Positions 1 through 11,145 of a stretch of 64,000 bases of DNA are shown here, one piece after another. The notes beneath the pieces were generated by a model. It searched no databases. It saw only the letters and a list, made by a program, of their open reading frames with translations, and had not been told where the DNA came from. The position numbers and the translations under genes are program-made. The DNA is from Trichobilharzia regenti (taxonomy: Eukaryota; Platyhelminthes; Trematoda; Strigeidida; Schistosomatidae): positions 84,600,721 through 84,664,720 of the forward strand of contig OX235263.1 in NCBI GenBank assembly GCA_944472135.2, in the 5' to 3' direction. Position 1 is the first letter of the stretch. Every line of letters starts with the position of its first letter.

Positions 1-1020
1 GGTGTTGCCTGAACGAACGATCTCCTGAGACAAATCATGTACTGGCTGGGTACGAGAGAAGACGTCGAGAAGTACGTAACAGCGTGTACGCAATGTCAGC
101 TGATGAAGGGTGATCAGTACATACGACCGTCACCGCAGTCGATTCCAGTGACGGCAGTAGGCGACCTGTGATCCGCAGATGTAATGGGACAAACGTCTTG
201 TGGTAGTAAATATCTTCTGGTCATGCCAGAACATGCCACACGATGACTGGACTCGGTCGCGATCCCTGCTCAACGAGCAGAAACGACGACAGTGGCAATA
301 GTTTGACATATCGCTGCAAACCACGGTGTGTCAAAAGAGATATTGACAGACCAAGGTCCGTGTTTTGAAACCGAAGAGTTTAAAGTTCGGCTGCAAGAGT
401 TAGGTATCAAGAAAATTAGAACAACGCCAAATCATCCACAAACGAAAGGGTTGACGGAAAGAAGCAACCTCACCCTCAAAGAGTGGCTGCCGACAAATGG
501 CGGTAACTGGGAGACAGAGCTTCCAGTGATTCTGCTAGCACATCGTGCGTCCGCGCAAGAAACGACGAAGAAAGCACCGCTTCAGTTGATGTATGGGAGG
601 AAACCACGACTACCAGTACATGACAAGACCTGGACCCTCCATCAGCATTGGAGTATGACGAGATGGAGGACGGAGCAGAAAGAAGCCACCAACGACGTAA
701 AACGAAAGCAGAAAGTGGACGCTGTGAAAGCCGGACTGATCGTAGAGGGGAAGTACCCGCATTCGAGATCGGAGATCAAGTCAAATGTGGAGATAAGTGA
801 AACACCGGCGGATACGTCCCAGGGTCGCGAAAACTGTTACCGAAGTGGAAAGGACCGTACACGATCACCGCAAGACGGGGTCACGCATAGACCATCAAAA
901 ATCCAAACAGAGAGAAGCAGGAGAATATCAGCGAGCTCCAGAAATTGATAGAGCGAGACAAGCTAACGATGACGCCAGCACCACGAAGATTATACCTACT
1001 TCAGTCCAAACTGTGTGACG
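1..1020 (+). pseudogene. Ty3/gypsy integrase remnant
   Basis: This is the C-terminal part of a Ty3/gypsy Pol, cut by the window edge. Seen in forward reading: a CxxC half of the zinc-binding domain near base 90, a first catalytic Asp context (ADVMG) near 180, a second (LTDQG) near 345, and the catalytic Glu context (GLTER) near 450. In-frame stops lie near 168, 242 and 307, and the frame is lost again near 780. The same motifs occur in the gypsy element at 53.2-57.6 kb, so this is an older copy of a related family. It is followed by a purine-rich tract and an LTR, as expected of the 3' end of such an element. It cannot make integrase. Confidence 0.85.
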
Positions 1021-1030
1021 GGGGTACTAG

Positions 1031-1656
1031 TGTGGTGAGAGCTGGACACTAGCTAAAGTGGTGGAGAGTAATAGGGTCGCGAGAAAATATGAACAAAGAC
1101 TGGTTGCCAATGGAGGTGAACACTGAACGCTGGTTCATTGGACTTGGTCGTCATTGGTAGGCAACTCGAAGGCGCGAATGGTCAATCGTTTACAGGTTCG
1201 AAGAAGACGGACGAAAGCGAATAAAAGTACTTCATACTTTGTATAAAGCATTTGTTTACAGACCATGTACTAACCTCGATTTTAATTGACAAATAATACA
1301 ACTTCCTTCTTACAACCACTGGTGTTTTGGAGTTAAAGTCGAGGATCAGTCGTAGTATTTATCGGTTGGAGGCGTATTCGTAACAGTAGAAACTTAGGGT
1401 TAAATTCCTTCACTCTGAGTAAACAACCAACTACAGCAAACTTTGCGTAGTCGGATACAGTTAGCATACAAATGGTCTGACATTCAAGAAACAGCCACAA
1501 AGAGACGAAATATTAACTTTTTGTGAGAAACAACCAATCAGAAGTCTGCGTTTGTTTTCTCAAATAATCTATAACAATGTACATGAAAATATATAAATAT
1601 GTGTTGATTTCCTTAATAAACGATCTGTTGCCTGGCTCATATCTTCTGTTGTTACA
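1031..1656 (+). repeat. Degenerate 3' LTR of the gypsy remnant, enlarged by an internal insertion
   Basis: The left edge (TGTGGTGAGAGC) and right edge (TTGTTACA) match the LTR ends of the gypsy element at 53.2-57.6 kb. A G-rich tract (GGGGGTACTAG) directly precedes it, fitting a polypurine tract. It is about twice as long as the other LTRs of this family (306-357 bases). Roughly 1115-1490 has no counterpart in them and is probably a nested insertion that I could not identify. Confidence 0.7.
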
Positions 1657-1841
1657 CAGGAACCTTTAACTTACGAGCAAGGAGTGAGCGCGAAGAAATT
1701 AAATTGGCCTGCACTAGGCAGTAAAAACGATTTTGGATATTGGAAAGCACAACTTCCAATGTATTCATGATTAATTTGTGTGAAATACTGGTTTCCTATT
1801 CCTCATTTCTCAAGGTTAAGTAATAGTACCATAAGATAAAT

Positions 1842-2199
1842 TGTCAATGGAGTTGAAGATTGAACGATCAATTCATGGTTGTTTGCTCAAACCAACTTCC
1901 CCAATTTTCGCGGAGGCATCAATACGACAGTCATCGTCTCATCGGTCGCTGTTCAGAAAGAAGTCAGTAGCAAACCATCAGAAGTAATCTTATGATTTAT
2001 TATTGTAATATTTGTTCACAGACCTTAATAGAAATATTTTTTATATGTTGGTGTTACAATAAAGAATTCCCAAGCGGCCAATCGGTGTTTTGGTTTTTTC
2101 GTCTGTTATTACTAAGCGTTTCTGAAAAACTGCAAGGAACAGCGTGGGCCCGAGCGTAGCAAGAGCTGGGCATTAACGGTTTATGAGACGTGGCTGACA
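1842..2199 (+). repeat. BEL/Pao solo LTR
   Basis: The sequence starts TGTCAATG and ends CTGACA, the borders seen in six other copies here. One of those (37559-37916) sits directly upstream of a BEL/Pao gag ORF, which identifies the family. An AATAAA poly(A) signal lies near 2060. The flanking five bases are TAAAT and TCAAT, an imperfect target duplication. No internal element sequence adjoins either side, so it is read as a solo LTR. Confidence 0.8.
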
Positions 2200-2640
2200 T
2201 CAATGTACCCCACTACAACAGACCTACACACTCACTACCAGTAATTCTTTTGGATGCGGTGGGTGGATGGAAGTCCCTTATTCGTTTCAGAATTTTGTCG
2301 CTTTCTGCGGGGGAATTTATTCCATCAACTAACAATACCTCACACTGGTTTAAACTAGGGAGTGGGTGAAGTGTAAATTAGAGGAGTAGAAAGGAGAGGA
2401 AATCAAAGATGAAATGATGTAGAACAAATTTGTCCAACTGGATGATGAAAACGAAACTGAAAATGACAGGGAAGACCAGGTAGGACAAAAACAAATCACT
2501 GGTGATGAATAAATAATTGCCAGGCTATTTCAACGCCCAAGTTAAACAGCTACTACTGAGGCTGTGTACAATGCAGGTGACTTTACAATGGTCTCGACAA
2601 CGGAATGATTCGTGTGAACTAGAACTCAGGTTACTGACTG
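2200..2640. other. No recognisable gene
   Basis: Unassigned sequence between a solo LTR and an RTE relic. It has a purine-rich patch near 2380-2480. Part of it may be the decayed 3' tail of the RTE element on the minus strand, but nothing firm was seen. Confidence 0.4.
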
Positions 2641-3790
2641 CCTCTATCTATCGTTCCCTGCTTTGGCAGTGGGACATAGAACTTCAGAGGCGTGCTTCTA
2701 TTCCACCTGGTTCTTCGCCATTACTTTCAACTGGCTTTTTGCACGATCTGCTCCATGTCACCTCTAGAAACAGATGTCGATGCCTCCTATTCGGGTTGTA
2801 TGTGACTACCTGGCACTCATTGTTACACGAACGTCACATCAACTTATTTCCAACCATCCCCCATTTCCCTCCGCATATTTCTGGGCTGGCTCACTGCATG
2901 ACATGTTTTGTTCTCCCAATCTCTCTGACGATCTGTTTCTCGTATTGAGATAAAGGATGGTTATTGATGAAAGTCTGCAGTAGCCTATTGTAAATGCCTT
3001 GGGTGATGCTTGTGTTAAATTCCTGAACCCTAAAGGCTCGCTTAGAGTTATCATCAAGAATTCAGATCTTGTTATTTCTGCTGATCCATATATCTCCTCA
3101 TGAGCATCTGAGCGAAAAATGTTTGTCCTGATCCCTGTTTGCTTTGGCACTCTCATTTGTGTCGCCTGCAGCTTGCATGATGCTGCTAAGGCAAATGAAG
3201 TGATGAATTCGTTTGGATTTCTGGCGCTGGTGATGATTGGTGGCTGTTGACGTTGATCGGGCATCTTCACCACGCCTGTCCCCATCTATGTTCACACGAG
3301 GTTCTGCCTCTACCTTTTCTGGTGACCTGTAGTTTTCCGTCCGTAAGTCCCCGGGTTTGTGTGACGCTCGACATATGTCATCCGCGAAGTCCAGGTCTTC
3401 CAGTCAGCATTTCTTCTCACCCTGCATAGTCTGTCGTTTTATCCAGCTTGTCCCAACTGGGAACACTAATTGTAGAAGGCAACCTATTATTTTTCCCATC
3501 TTCGTCTCGAAAGCCTCAGTGAAGGTTCCGTTGCGAACCACTTGAAATGTGGCATTATCGCATAGCTGTAGAATGAGGTTCATAATTGTTTGCAGCACCC
3601 CATAGTGTCTACACTATAAAAAGCCCCCTCGATGTCGATAAAAATGAGCTAAAAACCTGACTGTCATTCTATGCTGTGCTGGACGATGATGCGTACCGTC
3701 GCCGGTTGGTCTCCTCAAGACATGTCTTCCTGAATTCATCCTATTCCTCTCGAAGTCTTACATCCAAGGAATTTTTTGCCTTTCCAGGGT
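2640..3790 (-). pseudogene. RTE-clade (SR2-like) reverse transcriptase relic
   Basis: Minus-strand reading shows reverse-transcriptase landmarks in the right order but in several frames: FIDIEGAFYSVD near 3640-3610 (motif A), then LDFADD near 3390-3370 (motif C, the catalytic Asp pair). Further weak similarity to the C-terminal region runs to about 2850. The wording around motif A resembles RTE elements such as the SR2 group of schistosomes. Frameshifts and stops are frequent and no endonuclease domain was seen, so this is a 5'-truncated dead copy. The 143-codon plus-strand frame at 2517-2948 is an antisense accident. Confidence 0.65.
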
Positions 3791-4189
3791 GGTGGGGCAC
3801 TGTAGACCCTGAATAATAGCCGATTATTGCACCGCATGAAAACTTTCTTCAGGCGGATAGGAGCATGACTATGCGCCACCTCTTGCATTATATTTTTCCT
3901 CTTTCGCCGGCGGTCTTACAAGGCGGCGAATCTTACAGTCGACAGGGACCCTCTTATCCCTTCAAACTTTTTTTGGTAGTCGTATTGGCACATCCTCTTA
4001 GGCTTCTTCGGCTATTCTTAGTACCCCCACTTGATTCACTTTTATTATGCTGCTCTCCTGGCTTCCATCAGCTCAATGGCCCTGAAGACTTCTGGTTTTG
4101 TTTTGGAGGTTAGCGCCAAATGGCAGTTTCGTGTCTGGTTATTGTACCTATGGTCCGATCATAGGTAGTAGTCGGTTCATCAGTCTTTT

Positions 4190-5198
4190 GAATAATAATA
4201 TATATTTCTTCCTGTTTATGCAGGAACATACCAATTGTACAGGCATGGATAAGTTATTATATAAATGACACATATTTTTATGTATGGTGAATTCACAGTT
4301 TGGTTGTTCTTTCTGACATTAGAGTCAGTCGAAATAGTCTGCTAAATAGTCTGTCTGTGTAACACATAAAGAGATATAGAAATATTGTCTTCGCATTAAC
4401 AAAATACCCAGATATCAGATGATTGTAATACAAATATCTGAGAAAAATAAAGCTTGAAGTCAGTTCTCCTATATAACTTTGTTTATTTTTATTTTATTTT
4501 TTTATTATTTTTGATTTACAGCTTAATTCCACACTGTATTTTCGGTACAAGTATGGAATTTTCAGCACGGATATCGGTAGCCCAAATTTTGCAGGCCGAC
4601 CATAAATATCAGATGTACGTCGGTGCGGGCTCGAACTCCGGACCATGTGCATGGTCGGCGAGAGTCCTAACCACTGTGTTGTGAACAGCATCCTTGCCTC
4701 AAAGTTTATTTACGTATTATGTTGAGATCAGTGATATATTTGTTCCATTTTTCAGTAGTCTTATCGTAGTTTTACAACAGGAAAGAAATTTGATCGTGGA
4801 TATGAAAACTAGATAAGATCATGTTAAGTTGTTTTACTGCATCAAATGGGGCCGAGGTCGATTACAGAACTCTCCATTAGCGCCATTTGTGTCTGCATGG
4901 CGGACTGTGCATGTGGGTTGAGTAAAATGTTAAAAACTGTTTGAAAACCAGTTGCTTTTTCATTTCAGATCATGAATACTCAATTACAGCATGTTCGCCA
5001 GCGTCTTCAAATGGTAGAATTGTATCGTTCATGGAATTTGAGTGGTTATGAGATAGACGGTTTGGAGTTAATCCTCATTTCAGTTTAGGTGCAGGGTTGT
5101 TCGACCTCGATCAGAAGATGAATAGGAGCAGCAGAATACCAGAAAGAGAAAGTATGTGAACATGAAAAGGACATTTAATATTTCATGCATATATAAAT
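4190..5198. repeat. Dispersed repeat R1 (copy carrying a SINE)
   Basis: This block recurs at 7072-8080 (by tandem duplication), 10661-11145 (right part only), 33361-33690 (diverged left part) and 48146-49325 (with a solo LTR inside). It has no coding frame that survives between copies, and its class is unknown. In the 48-kb and 11-kb copies it is followed by the 3' end of a family C CR1-like element. Here it is followed by a short A-tailed repeat. Confidence 0.75.
4478..4682 (-). mobile_element. tRNA-headed SINE
   Basis: Read on the minus strand it begins with a tRNA-like head: an A-box-like AGTGGTTAGGACTC, then GACCATGCACATGGTC, then a B-box-like GGAGTTCGAGCCC. It ends in an A-rich tail (the T-rich run at 4480-4515 on the plus strand). 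The paralogous site near 48440 lacks exactly this block, which shows that it inserted. It is transcribed by RNA polymerase III if active. Confidence 0.7.
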
Positions 5199-5340
5199 GG
5201 TGGGAGGGTGGTGACTGCTATTCAGTGGATATGATGGTGGGGACTTAAGAGAACCACCCTTATCTGTGGGAATGCACTCTACTGCTAAGGCTCATGAGGA
5301 TGAATTACTTCAAAAATAAATAAATAAAATAAAAAATAAA
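5199..5340 (+). repeat. Short A-tailed dispersed repeat
   Basis: It starts GGTGGGAGGGTGGTGACTGC and ends in an A-rich AAATAAATAAATAAAA-type tail. Other copies are at 8081-8222, 16958-17095 and 34127-34290. Size and tail suggest a SINE, but I could not place clear A and B boxes. Confidence 0.6.
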
Positions 5341-6311
5341 TGCCGCCTGTATGTCACAACTTGCGTACAAACTCTTTGAAAATATGGCTCATGATACGAT
5401 TTCTCTACTTCAGGAGGACATCTAACTGTATAAATCAGAACAACAGCATAAATCAGTATTACTATACTTCTTCTTTTCTTTTTAAATAACTTATGTTCTT
5501 TGGCATTTGGATTTCACTTCTTCAGTTATTATTCCCAACATTACCCTATATAAGAGTGAAAACCATAATTCGTTTCGCCCTAATTTTTCCTTTTTTTATT
5601 GTTATTCTACACTTCAGTTGTTGTTTACTACTATAAACTTAAACTAACCGTTAGTATGTAACACTATAAAACTCAATGACTAGAAATTCCTAGTAATAAA
5701 AAACAGGAGAATAAACCCTGCGGTCATCGCATATTGTTTGCTTAAATTATTATTATCTGCTGGCTGCCTCTGTCTCCTGTTTTCTTCACTTCTTGAAGGT
5801 ATTGCATTGAAGCACTGCAAGTGAATAGTAATGCTGCTTTCTACATTTGTATTACTTGAGCGGTATCCAGAATATTGTTAGCACTTACGATGAACAACGG
5901 AGCAAATTCCATTCTGAATTCTGTTTAACATCGCAAAGTTAACATTTCACAATTCCCGTATGAATCTGACTGGCTATGAGTATATTGAATATTATAATTT
6001 AGACTTAAACCAAAATCTTGTATTCTACTCTAATAAAGTTTCTAGGGCTCATTTACCGATTTCTAATGTCATAAAACAGTGCTCAATTTCAGACTGCACT
6101 TGTCAAATATGATCATGCCTGTACAAACAGTATGTGAATCATGTAAATGCTTAAATTATGTGAAATATATTATTATTGTATGGCTAGTTACTAGAAAGAT
6201 ATTTCGCTTAACGTTCTACGTTGGGAAGTTTAGGCAGTCTGGCATAAAGCAGTCTTTGCTTTCTCAGTTTCTCAATCCTTGTATTCTACTCATCCCCCTT
6301 TACTGCTGCCC

Positions 6312-6629
6312 ATTAATCTTTCCTGGACTACTTAAGAAGGACTTTGCTTTGCTGAGAAGGGCACTAAAAGCCGTTAGTAAGGCAAGTGGGATATCTTTAA
6401 ACCAACTGGTTAACACTATTGTGGATAGACATATAATGTCATGTAAGAAACTAGCGAATACTATATTGTCAGACCCCGAGCATCCTCTCTATACACAGCT
6501 CTCTCCTTGCACTTCATCTGGTAGAACTAGAAGCAGTTATAGGAGGTTATATGTTAGGACTACCAAGTACAAAACTCCACAATACCATATCTGCCACATC
6601 TGTTATGCGATGGGAAATCCGTTAGGTAG
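6312..6629 (+). pseudogene. C-terminal fragment of a non-LTR reverse transcriptase
   Basis: The frame here encodes a basic C-terminal segment (LLKKDFALLRRALKAV ... SSGRTRSSYRR) resembling the end of non-LTR ORF2 proteins. It shifts frame just after KYK, near 6570. The natural end then reads to a stop at 6627-6629, while the longer open frame continues to 6639 in the wrong phase. The same shift occurs in the copy at 18062-18379, so the break is older than the duplication. The N-terminal part of the 186-codon open frame (from 6079) looks like non-coding repeat. The family is uncertain; it may belong with the reverse transcriptase at 15.8-16.6 kb. Confidence 0.5.
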
Positions 6630-7359
6630 GACACGATAAACTTACTGCGGCACTCTAACAAATAGTCCCATTAGTTTATGTTTTCCTTTCCTGAATAATA
6701 GCGGATTATTGCACCGCATGAAAACTTTCTTCAGGCGGATAGGAGCATGACTATGCGCCACCTCTTGCATTATATTTTTCCTCTTTCGCCGGCGGTCTTA
6801 CAAGGCGGCGAATCTTACAGTCGACAGGGACCCTCTTATCCCTTCAAACTTTTTTTGGTAGTCGTATTGGCACATCCTCTTAGGCTTCTTCGGCTATTCT
6901 TAGTACCCCCACTTGATTCACTTTTATTATGCTGCTCTCCTGGCTTCCATCAGCTCAATGGCCCTGAAGACTTCTGGTTTTGTTTTGGAGGTTAGCGCCA
7001 AATGGCAGTTTCGTGTCTGGTTATTGTACCTATGGTCCGATCATAGGTAGTAGTCGGTTCATCAGTCTTTTGAATAATAATATATATTTCTTCCTGTTTA
7101 TGCAGGAACATACCAATTGTACAGGCATGGATAAGTTATTATATAAATGACACATATTTTTATGTATGGTGAATTCACAGTTTGGTTGTTCTTTCTGACA
7201 TTAGAGTCAGTCGAAATAGTCTGCTAAATAGTCTGTCTGTGTAACACATAAAGAGATATAGAAATATTGTCTTCGCATTAACAAAATACCCAGATATCAG
7301 ATGATTGTAATACAAATATCTGAGAAAAATAAAGCTTGAAGTCAGTTCTCCTATATAAC

Positions 7360-7564
7360 TTTGTTTATTTTTATTTTATTTTTTTATTATTTTTGATTTA
7401 CAGCTTAATTCCACACTGTATTTTCGGTACAAGTATGGAATTTTCAGCACGGATATCGGTAGCCCAAATTTTGCAGGCCGACCATAAATATCAGATGTAC
7501 GTCGGTGCGGGCTCGAACTCCGGACCATGTGCATGGTCGGCGAGAGTCCTAACCACTGTGTTGT
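7360..7564 (-). mobile_element. tRNA-headed SINE (duplicated copy)
   Basis: Same SINE as at 4478-4682, carried along by the 2,882-base tandem duplication rather than inserted separately. Its position and flanks match the first copy. Confidence 0.7.
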
Positions 7565-8080
7565 GAACAGCATCCTTGCCTCAAAGTTTATTTACGTATT
7601 ATGTTGAGATCAGTGATATATTTGTTCCATTTTTCAGTAGTCTTATCGTAGTTTTACAACAGGAAAGAAATTTGATCGTGGATATGAAAACTAGATAAGA
7701 TCATGTTAAGTTGTTTTACTGCATCAAATGGGGCCGAGGTCGATTACAGAACTCTCCATTAGCACCATTTGTGTCTGCATGGCGGACTGTGCATGTGGGT
7801 TGAGTAAAATGTTAAAAACTGTTTGAAAACCAGTTGCTTTTTCATTTCAGATCATGAATACTCAATTACAGCATGTTCGCCAGCGTCTTCAAATGGTAGA
7901 ATTGTATCGTTCATGGAATTTGAGTGGTTATGAGATAGACGGTTTGGAGTTAATCCTCATTTCAGTTTAGGTGCAGGGTTGTTCGACCTCGATCAGAAGA
8001 TGAATAGGAGCAGCAGAATACCAGAAAGAGAAAGTATGTGAACATGAAAAGGACATTTAATATTTCATGCATATATAAAT

Positions 8081-8222
8081 GGTGGGAGGGTGGTGACTGC
8101 TATTCAGTGGATATGATGGTGGGGACTTAAGAGAACCACCCTTATCTGTGGGAATGCACTCTACTGCTAAGGCTCATGAGGATGAATTACTTCAAAAATA
8201 AATAAATAAAATAAAAAATAAA
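8081..8222 (+). repeat. Short A-tailed dispersed repeat (duplicated copy)
   Basis: Counterpart of 5199-5340 inside the tandem duplication, with the same GGTGGGAGGGTGGTGACTGC start and A-rich tail. Confidence 0.6.
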
Positions 8223-8819
8223 TGCCGCCTGTATGTCACAACTTGCGTACAAACTCTTTGAAAATATGGCTCATGATACGATTTCTCTACTTCAGGAGGA
8301 CATCTAACTGTATAAATCAGAACAACAGCATAAATCAGTATTACTATACTTCTTCTTTTCTTTTTAAATAACTTATGTTCTTTGGCATTTGGATTTCACT
8401 TCTTCAGTTATTATTCCCAACATTACCCTATATAAGAGTGAAAACCATAATTCGTTTCGCCCTAATTTTTCCTTTTTTTATTGTTATTCTACACTTCAGT
8501 TGTTGTTTACTACTATAAACTTAAACTAACCGTTAGTATGTAACACTATAAAACTCAATGACTAGAAATTCCTAGTAATAAAAAACAGGAGAATAAACCC
8601 TGCGGTCATCGCATATTGTTTGCTTAAATTATTATTATCTGCTGGCTGCCTCTGTCTCCTGTTTTCTTCACTTCTTGAAGGTATTGCATTGAAGCACTGC
8701 AAGTGAATAGTAATGCTGCTTTCTACATTTGTATTACTTGAGCGGTATCCAGAATATTGTTAGCACTTACGATGAACAACGGAACAAACTCCATTCTGAA
8801 TTCTTTTCAACATCGCAAA

Positions 8820-9261
8820 GCTAACTTTGCTACCAATTGGTCCTTTTTATCTGCTAATACCAATATAATTCTGTACTTACCATCTAATGTGGATTTTTAT
8901 AAACTTTCGAACCCTTATTGATTGATAAAATGATAATAATAACGGTCTGCATCCAGTGTGTCTTACTCTGGCACCTGTATATCACCTCTCTTCTTACCTT
9001 CCATTTACGCAAAATTTCATAATTCCCGCATGAATCTGACTCACTATGAGTATATTAAATATTATAATTTAGACTTAAACCAAAACCTTAAGTTCTATTC
9101 TTATAAAGTTTCTAGAGGTCATTTTCCAATTTTTAATTTCATAAAACAGTGTTCAATTTCAGACTGCACTTGTCTAATATGATCATGCCTGTACAAACGG
9201 TATGTGAATCATGTAAATGCTTAATTTATGTGAAATATATTATATTATATTATTATATTAA
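8820..9261. other. Decayed repeat sequence
   Basis: 9005-9240 is a diverged relative of 5940-6170. 8820-9005 is unique in the window and contains a short open stretch, but nothing recognisable. An AT-rich run (TATTATATTATATT type) precedes 9262. Confidence 0.4.
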
Positions 9262-9556
9262 ATGTTTATATCAATTGTATATTATACTTTAGTAAATAGT
9301 TTTCTATATTGTAGTTGTGTTTTCACGTATTTGTGCGAAGTCTTAGAGTTTATTTAGTGTAATAATGTGTATTAATGAGTCTGAGCGTTTTAGTGTTCTG
9401 ATGACTGATGCGTTTTAGAAATAAGTGATGGGTTCTGGTAGGGATAATCATTGGAACAAAACAGTTTATATAGCAAGCGTTTGAAAGTTACAATAGAGTG
9501 ACAGGTCTTATTTCTGAGGGTAAACTATTCCTGTATCTTCCGTACTAAGTCTTTAT
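9262..9556 (-). pseudogene. 3' end of a family C CR1-like element
   Basis: Minus-strand reading gives the last residues of an ORF2 C-terminus and a short 3' tail ending AAACATTT. The same segment, ending at the same internal point (CTAAGTCTTTAT on the plus strand), occurs at 49326-49622. A longer version is at 11146-12066. It is too short to code for anything. Confidence 0.6.
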
Positions 9557-10658
9557 TAATGCACGTTCCTTAATCAATAAGATATCTGAACTAAGGACAT
9601 TATTATTAGTCGCCAAGCCTACTGTAGCTCTGATTACTGAGTCATGGTGCTCATACTCTGTACTTGATGTGCATATAGGTATCGATGATTACACTGTACA
9701 CTGTGGAAACAGAGATTGCAAGCGTGGTGGAGGATGTCTCATATATACACATAGCTCATTTGTAGTCAGTAAGGTGGAAGATGAAACAATGAATAATGTA
9801 CCTGACTCACTCTGGGTTGTCTTACATGGAGATAAGTACAAACTTCTCATAGGCTGTGTTTATCGAGCACCAAGCGCAACAAAAGAAACTGATGCGTTAT
9901 TAGCTAAATCTTTTGCACATGCCTCCTCGTTTAGTGCTAATTACAAAATAATTGCAGGGGACTTCAATCTTCCAGAAGTCAATTGGCTAACTAGTTCCGG
10001 CCCCCAACGCTTCGACGAATTACTTGCCACTATAGACTGTTATGGATGGCAACAACACGTCCAGACACCTACTCGTGGTGACAACATGTTGGACCTTGTT
10101 TTTTGTCATGACACAGTCCCAGTATCCACGTATGTTGGTAATCGATTTTCCAGTAGTGACCATAGAGTGGTGCTCTGCTCTCTGCCTTTCTCACCACTAA
10201 ATACAGGAAACAAACAAGACTCAGGAAGCACAATATGTCGTAGTTACAAATATACAGACTGGGGATTAGTCCAAGAACTTATTCGACTCTGTCAATGGGA
10301 TGACTATTTTACCACTGACTCCCTGGAGGCCTTAGTAACCCTGTTTTACAGGAATGTTACCCTTTGTCCAGATACAGTTGCTCCAAAGAAAATAGTGAAA
10401 TTAAGTAGACACCGAACTGAATATATTCCAAGGGCACACCGTAATAAGTTAAGGAAGCTGAAGAAACAGTACTATTCCACTAAGGACATATCACTACTGC
10501 TCTCAATCCACGAGTCTCTTGAATCTATCAAGCGCCTACGCTCTCAAAAGGACCTCGACGAAGAGTTAACGGCACTTGAAAGTTCCTACGAAGTTTATAA
10601 CTTAACGGCACTTCTTAAAAAACGAATGCAGTCGGCGAGGGAAATCCCATACTTACTT
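9555..10658 (+). pseudogene. Family B ORF2 endonuclease fragment
   Basis: This is a nearly identical copy of 62453-63558. It encodes the apurinic-type endonuclease of a CR1-like ORF2: INARSL near the start, ITESW, then GDFN and SDHR further on. These are the Asn, Glu, Asp/Asn and Asp/His active-site contexts of this nuclease family. The frame is open throughout this stretch. It stops matching at 10658, where R1 repeat sequence begins, so the reverse transcriptase half is missing. Both ends are truncated, which simple target-primed insertion does not produce (that leaves the 3' end whole). The open frame running on to 10724 ends in R1-derived residues. Confidence 0.85.
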
Positions 10659-10660
10659 AC

Positions 10661-11145
10661 TTATTTACGTATTATGTTGAGATCAGTGATATATTTGTTC
10701 CATTTTTCAGTAGTCTTATCGTAGTTTTACAACAGGAAAGAAATTTGATCGTGGATATGAAAACTAGATAAGATCATGTTAAGTTGTTTTACTGCATCAA
10801 ATGGGGCCGAGGTTGATTACAGAACTCTCCATTAGCGCCATTTGTGTCTGCATGACAGACTGTACACATAAGTTGAGTAAGACATTGAAAACTGTTTGAA
10901 AACCAGTTGCTTCTTTATTTCAGATCATGAATACTCCTAGTACAGAACGTTAGCCGGCGTTTTCAAATGGTAGCATAGGATCGCTCATGGAACTTGAGTG
11001 CTTATGAGTTAAATGGTCTGGAGTCCAGTTTCATTTCATTTTAAATGTAGGGTTGCTCGACCTTGACCAGAAATTAAATAGAAGAGTAGGCTCAGCAGCA
11101 GAAAGAGAAAGTATGTGAACATGAAAAGAACATTAATGTTTTATG
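10661..11145. repeat. Dispersed repeat R1, right part
   Basis: Matches 4706-5190 and 48851-49325, more diverged than those two from each other. It begins right where the family B fragment stops and runs into a family C 3' end, as in the 48-kb copy. Confidence 0.75.

Larger units (their letters stand above)
3808..6689. repeat. Tandem duplication, copy 1 (2,882-base period)
   Basis: Bases from 3808 onward match those 2,882 downstream almost perfectly until about 5938/8820, including a SINE, a short dispersed repeat and identical short open frames. The joint at 6689/6690 sits at CCT, shared with the sequence before 3808, so the duplication has a 3-base microhomology junction. The last part (5939-6689) is not in copy 2 but recurs at about 17690-18430. 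The segment is itself a mosaic of older repeats and holds no host gene I recognise. Confidence 0.9.
6690..8819. repeat. Tandem duplication, copy 2
   Basis: This is the second member of the 2,882-base duplication, nearly identical to copy 1 by eye. The two diverge after about 8820. Copy 2 has about 185 bases there (8820-9005) that copy 1 lacks, and they then share a related stretch at 9005-9180 and 5940-6110. The high similarity argues for a recent event, or for an assembly duplication. Confidence 0.9.

Noticed and set aside
3865..4113. An 82-codon plus-strand frame repeated identically at 6747-6995
   Set aside because: Identity is explained by the tandem DNA duplication, and the sequence has no recognisable domain. 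Repetition alone is not evidence of coding.
6079..6311. N-terminal part of the 186-codon frame at 6079-6639
   Set aside because: It lies in non-coding repeat. The diverged relative at 9005-9240 does not keep this frame. Only the later part resembles a reverse transcriptase C-terminus.
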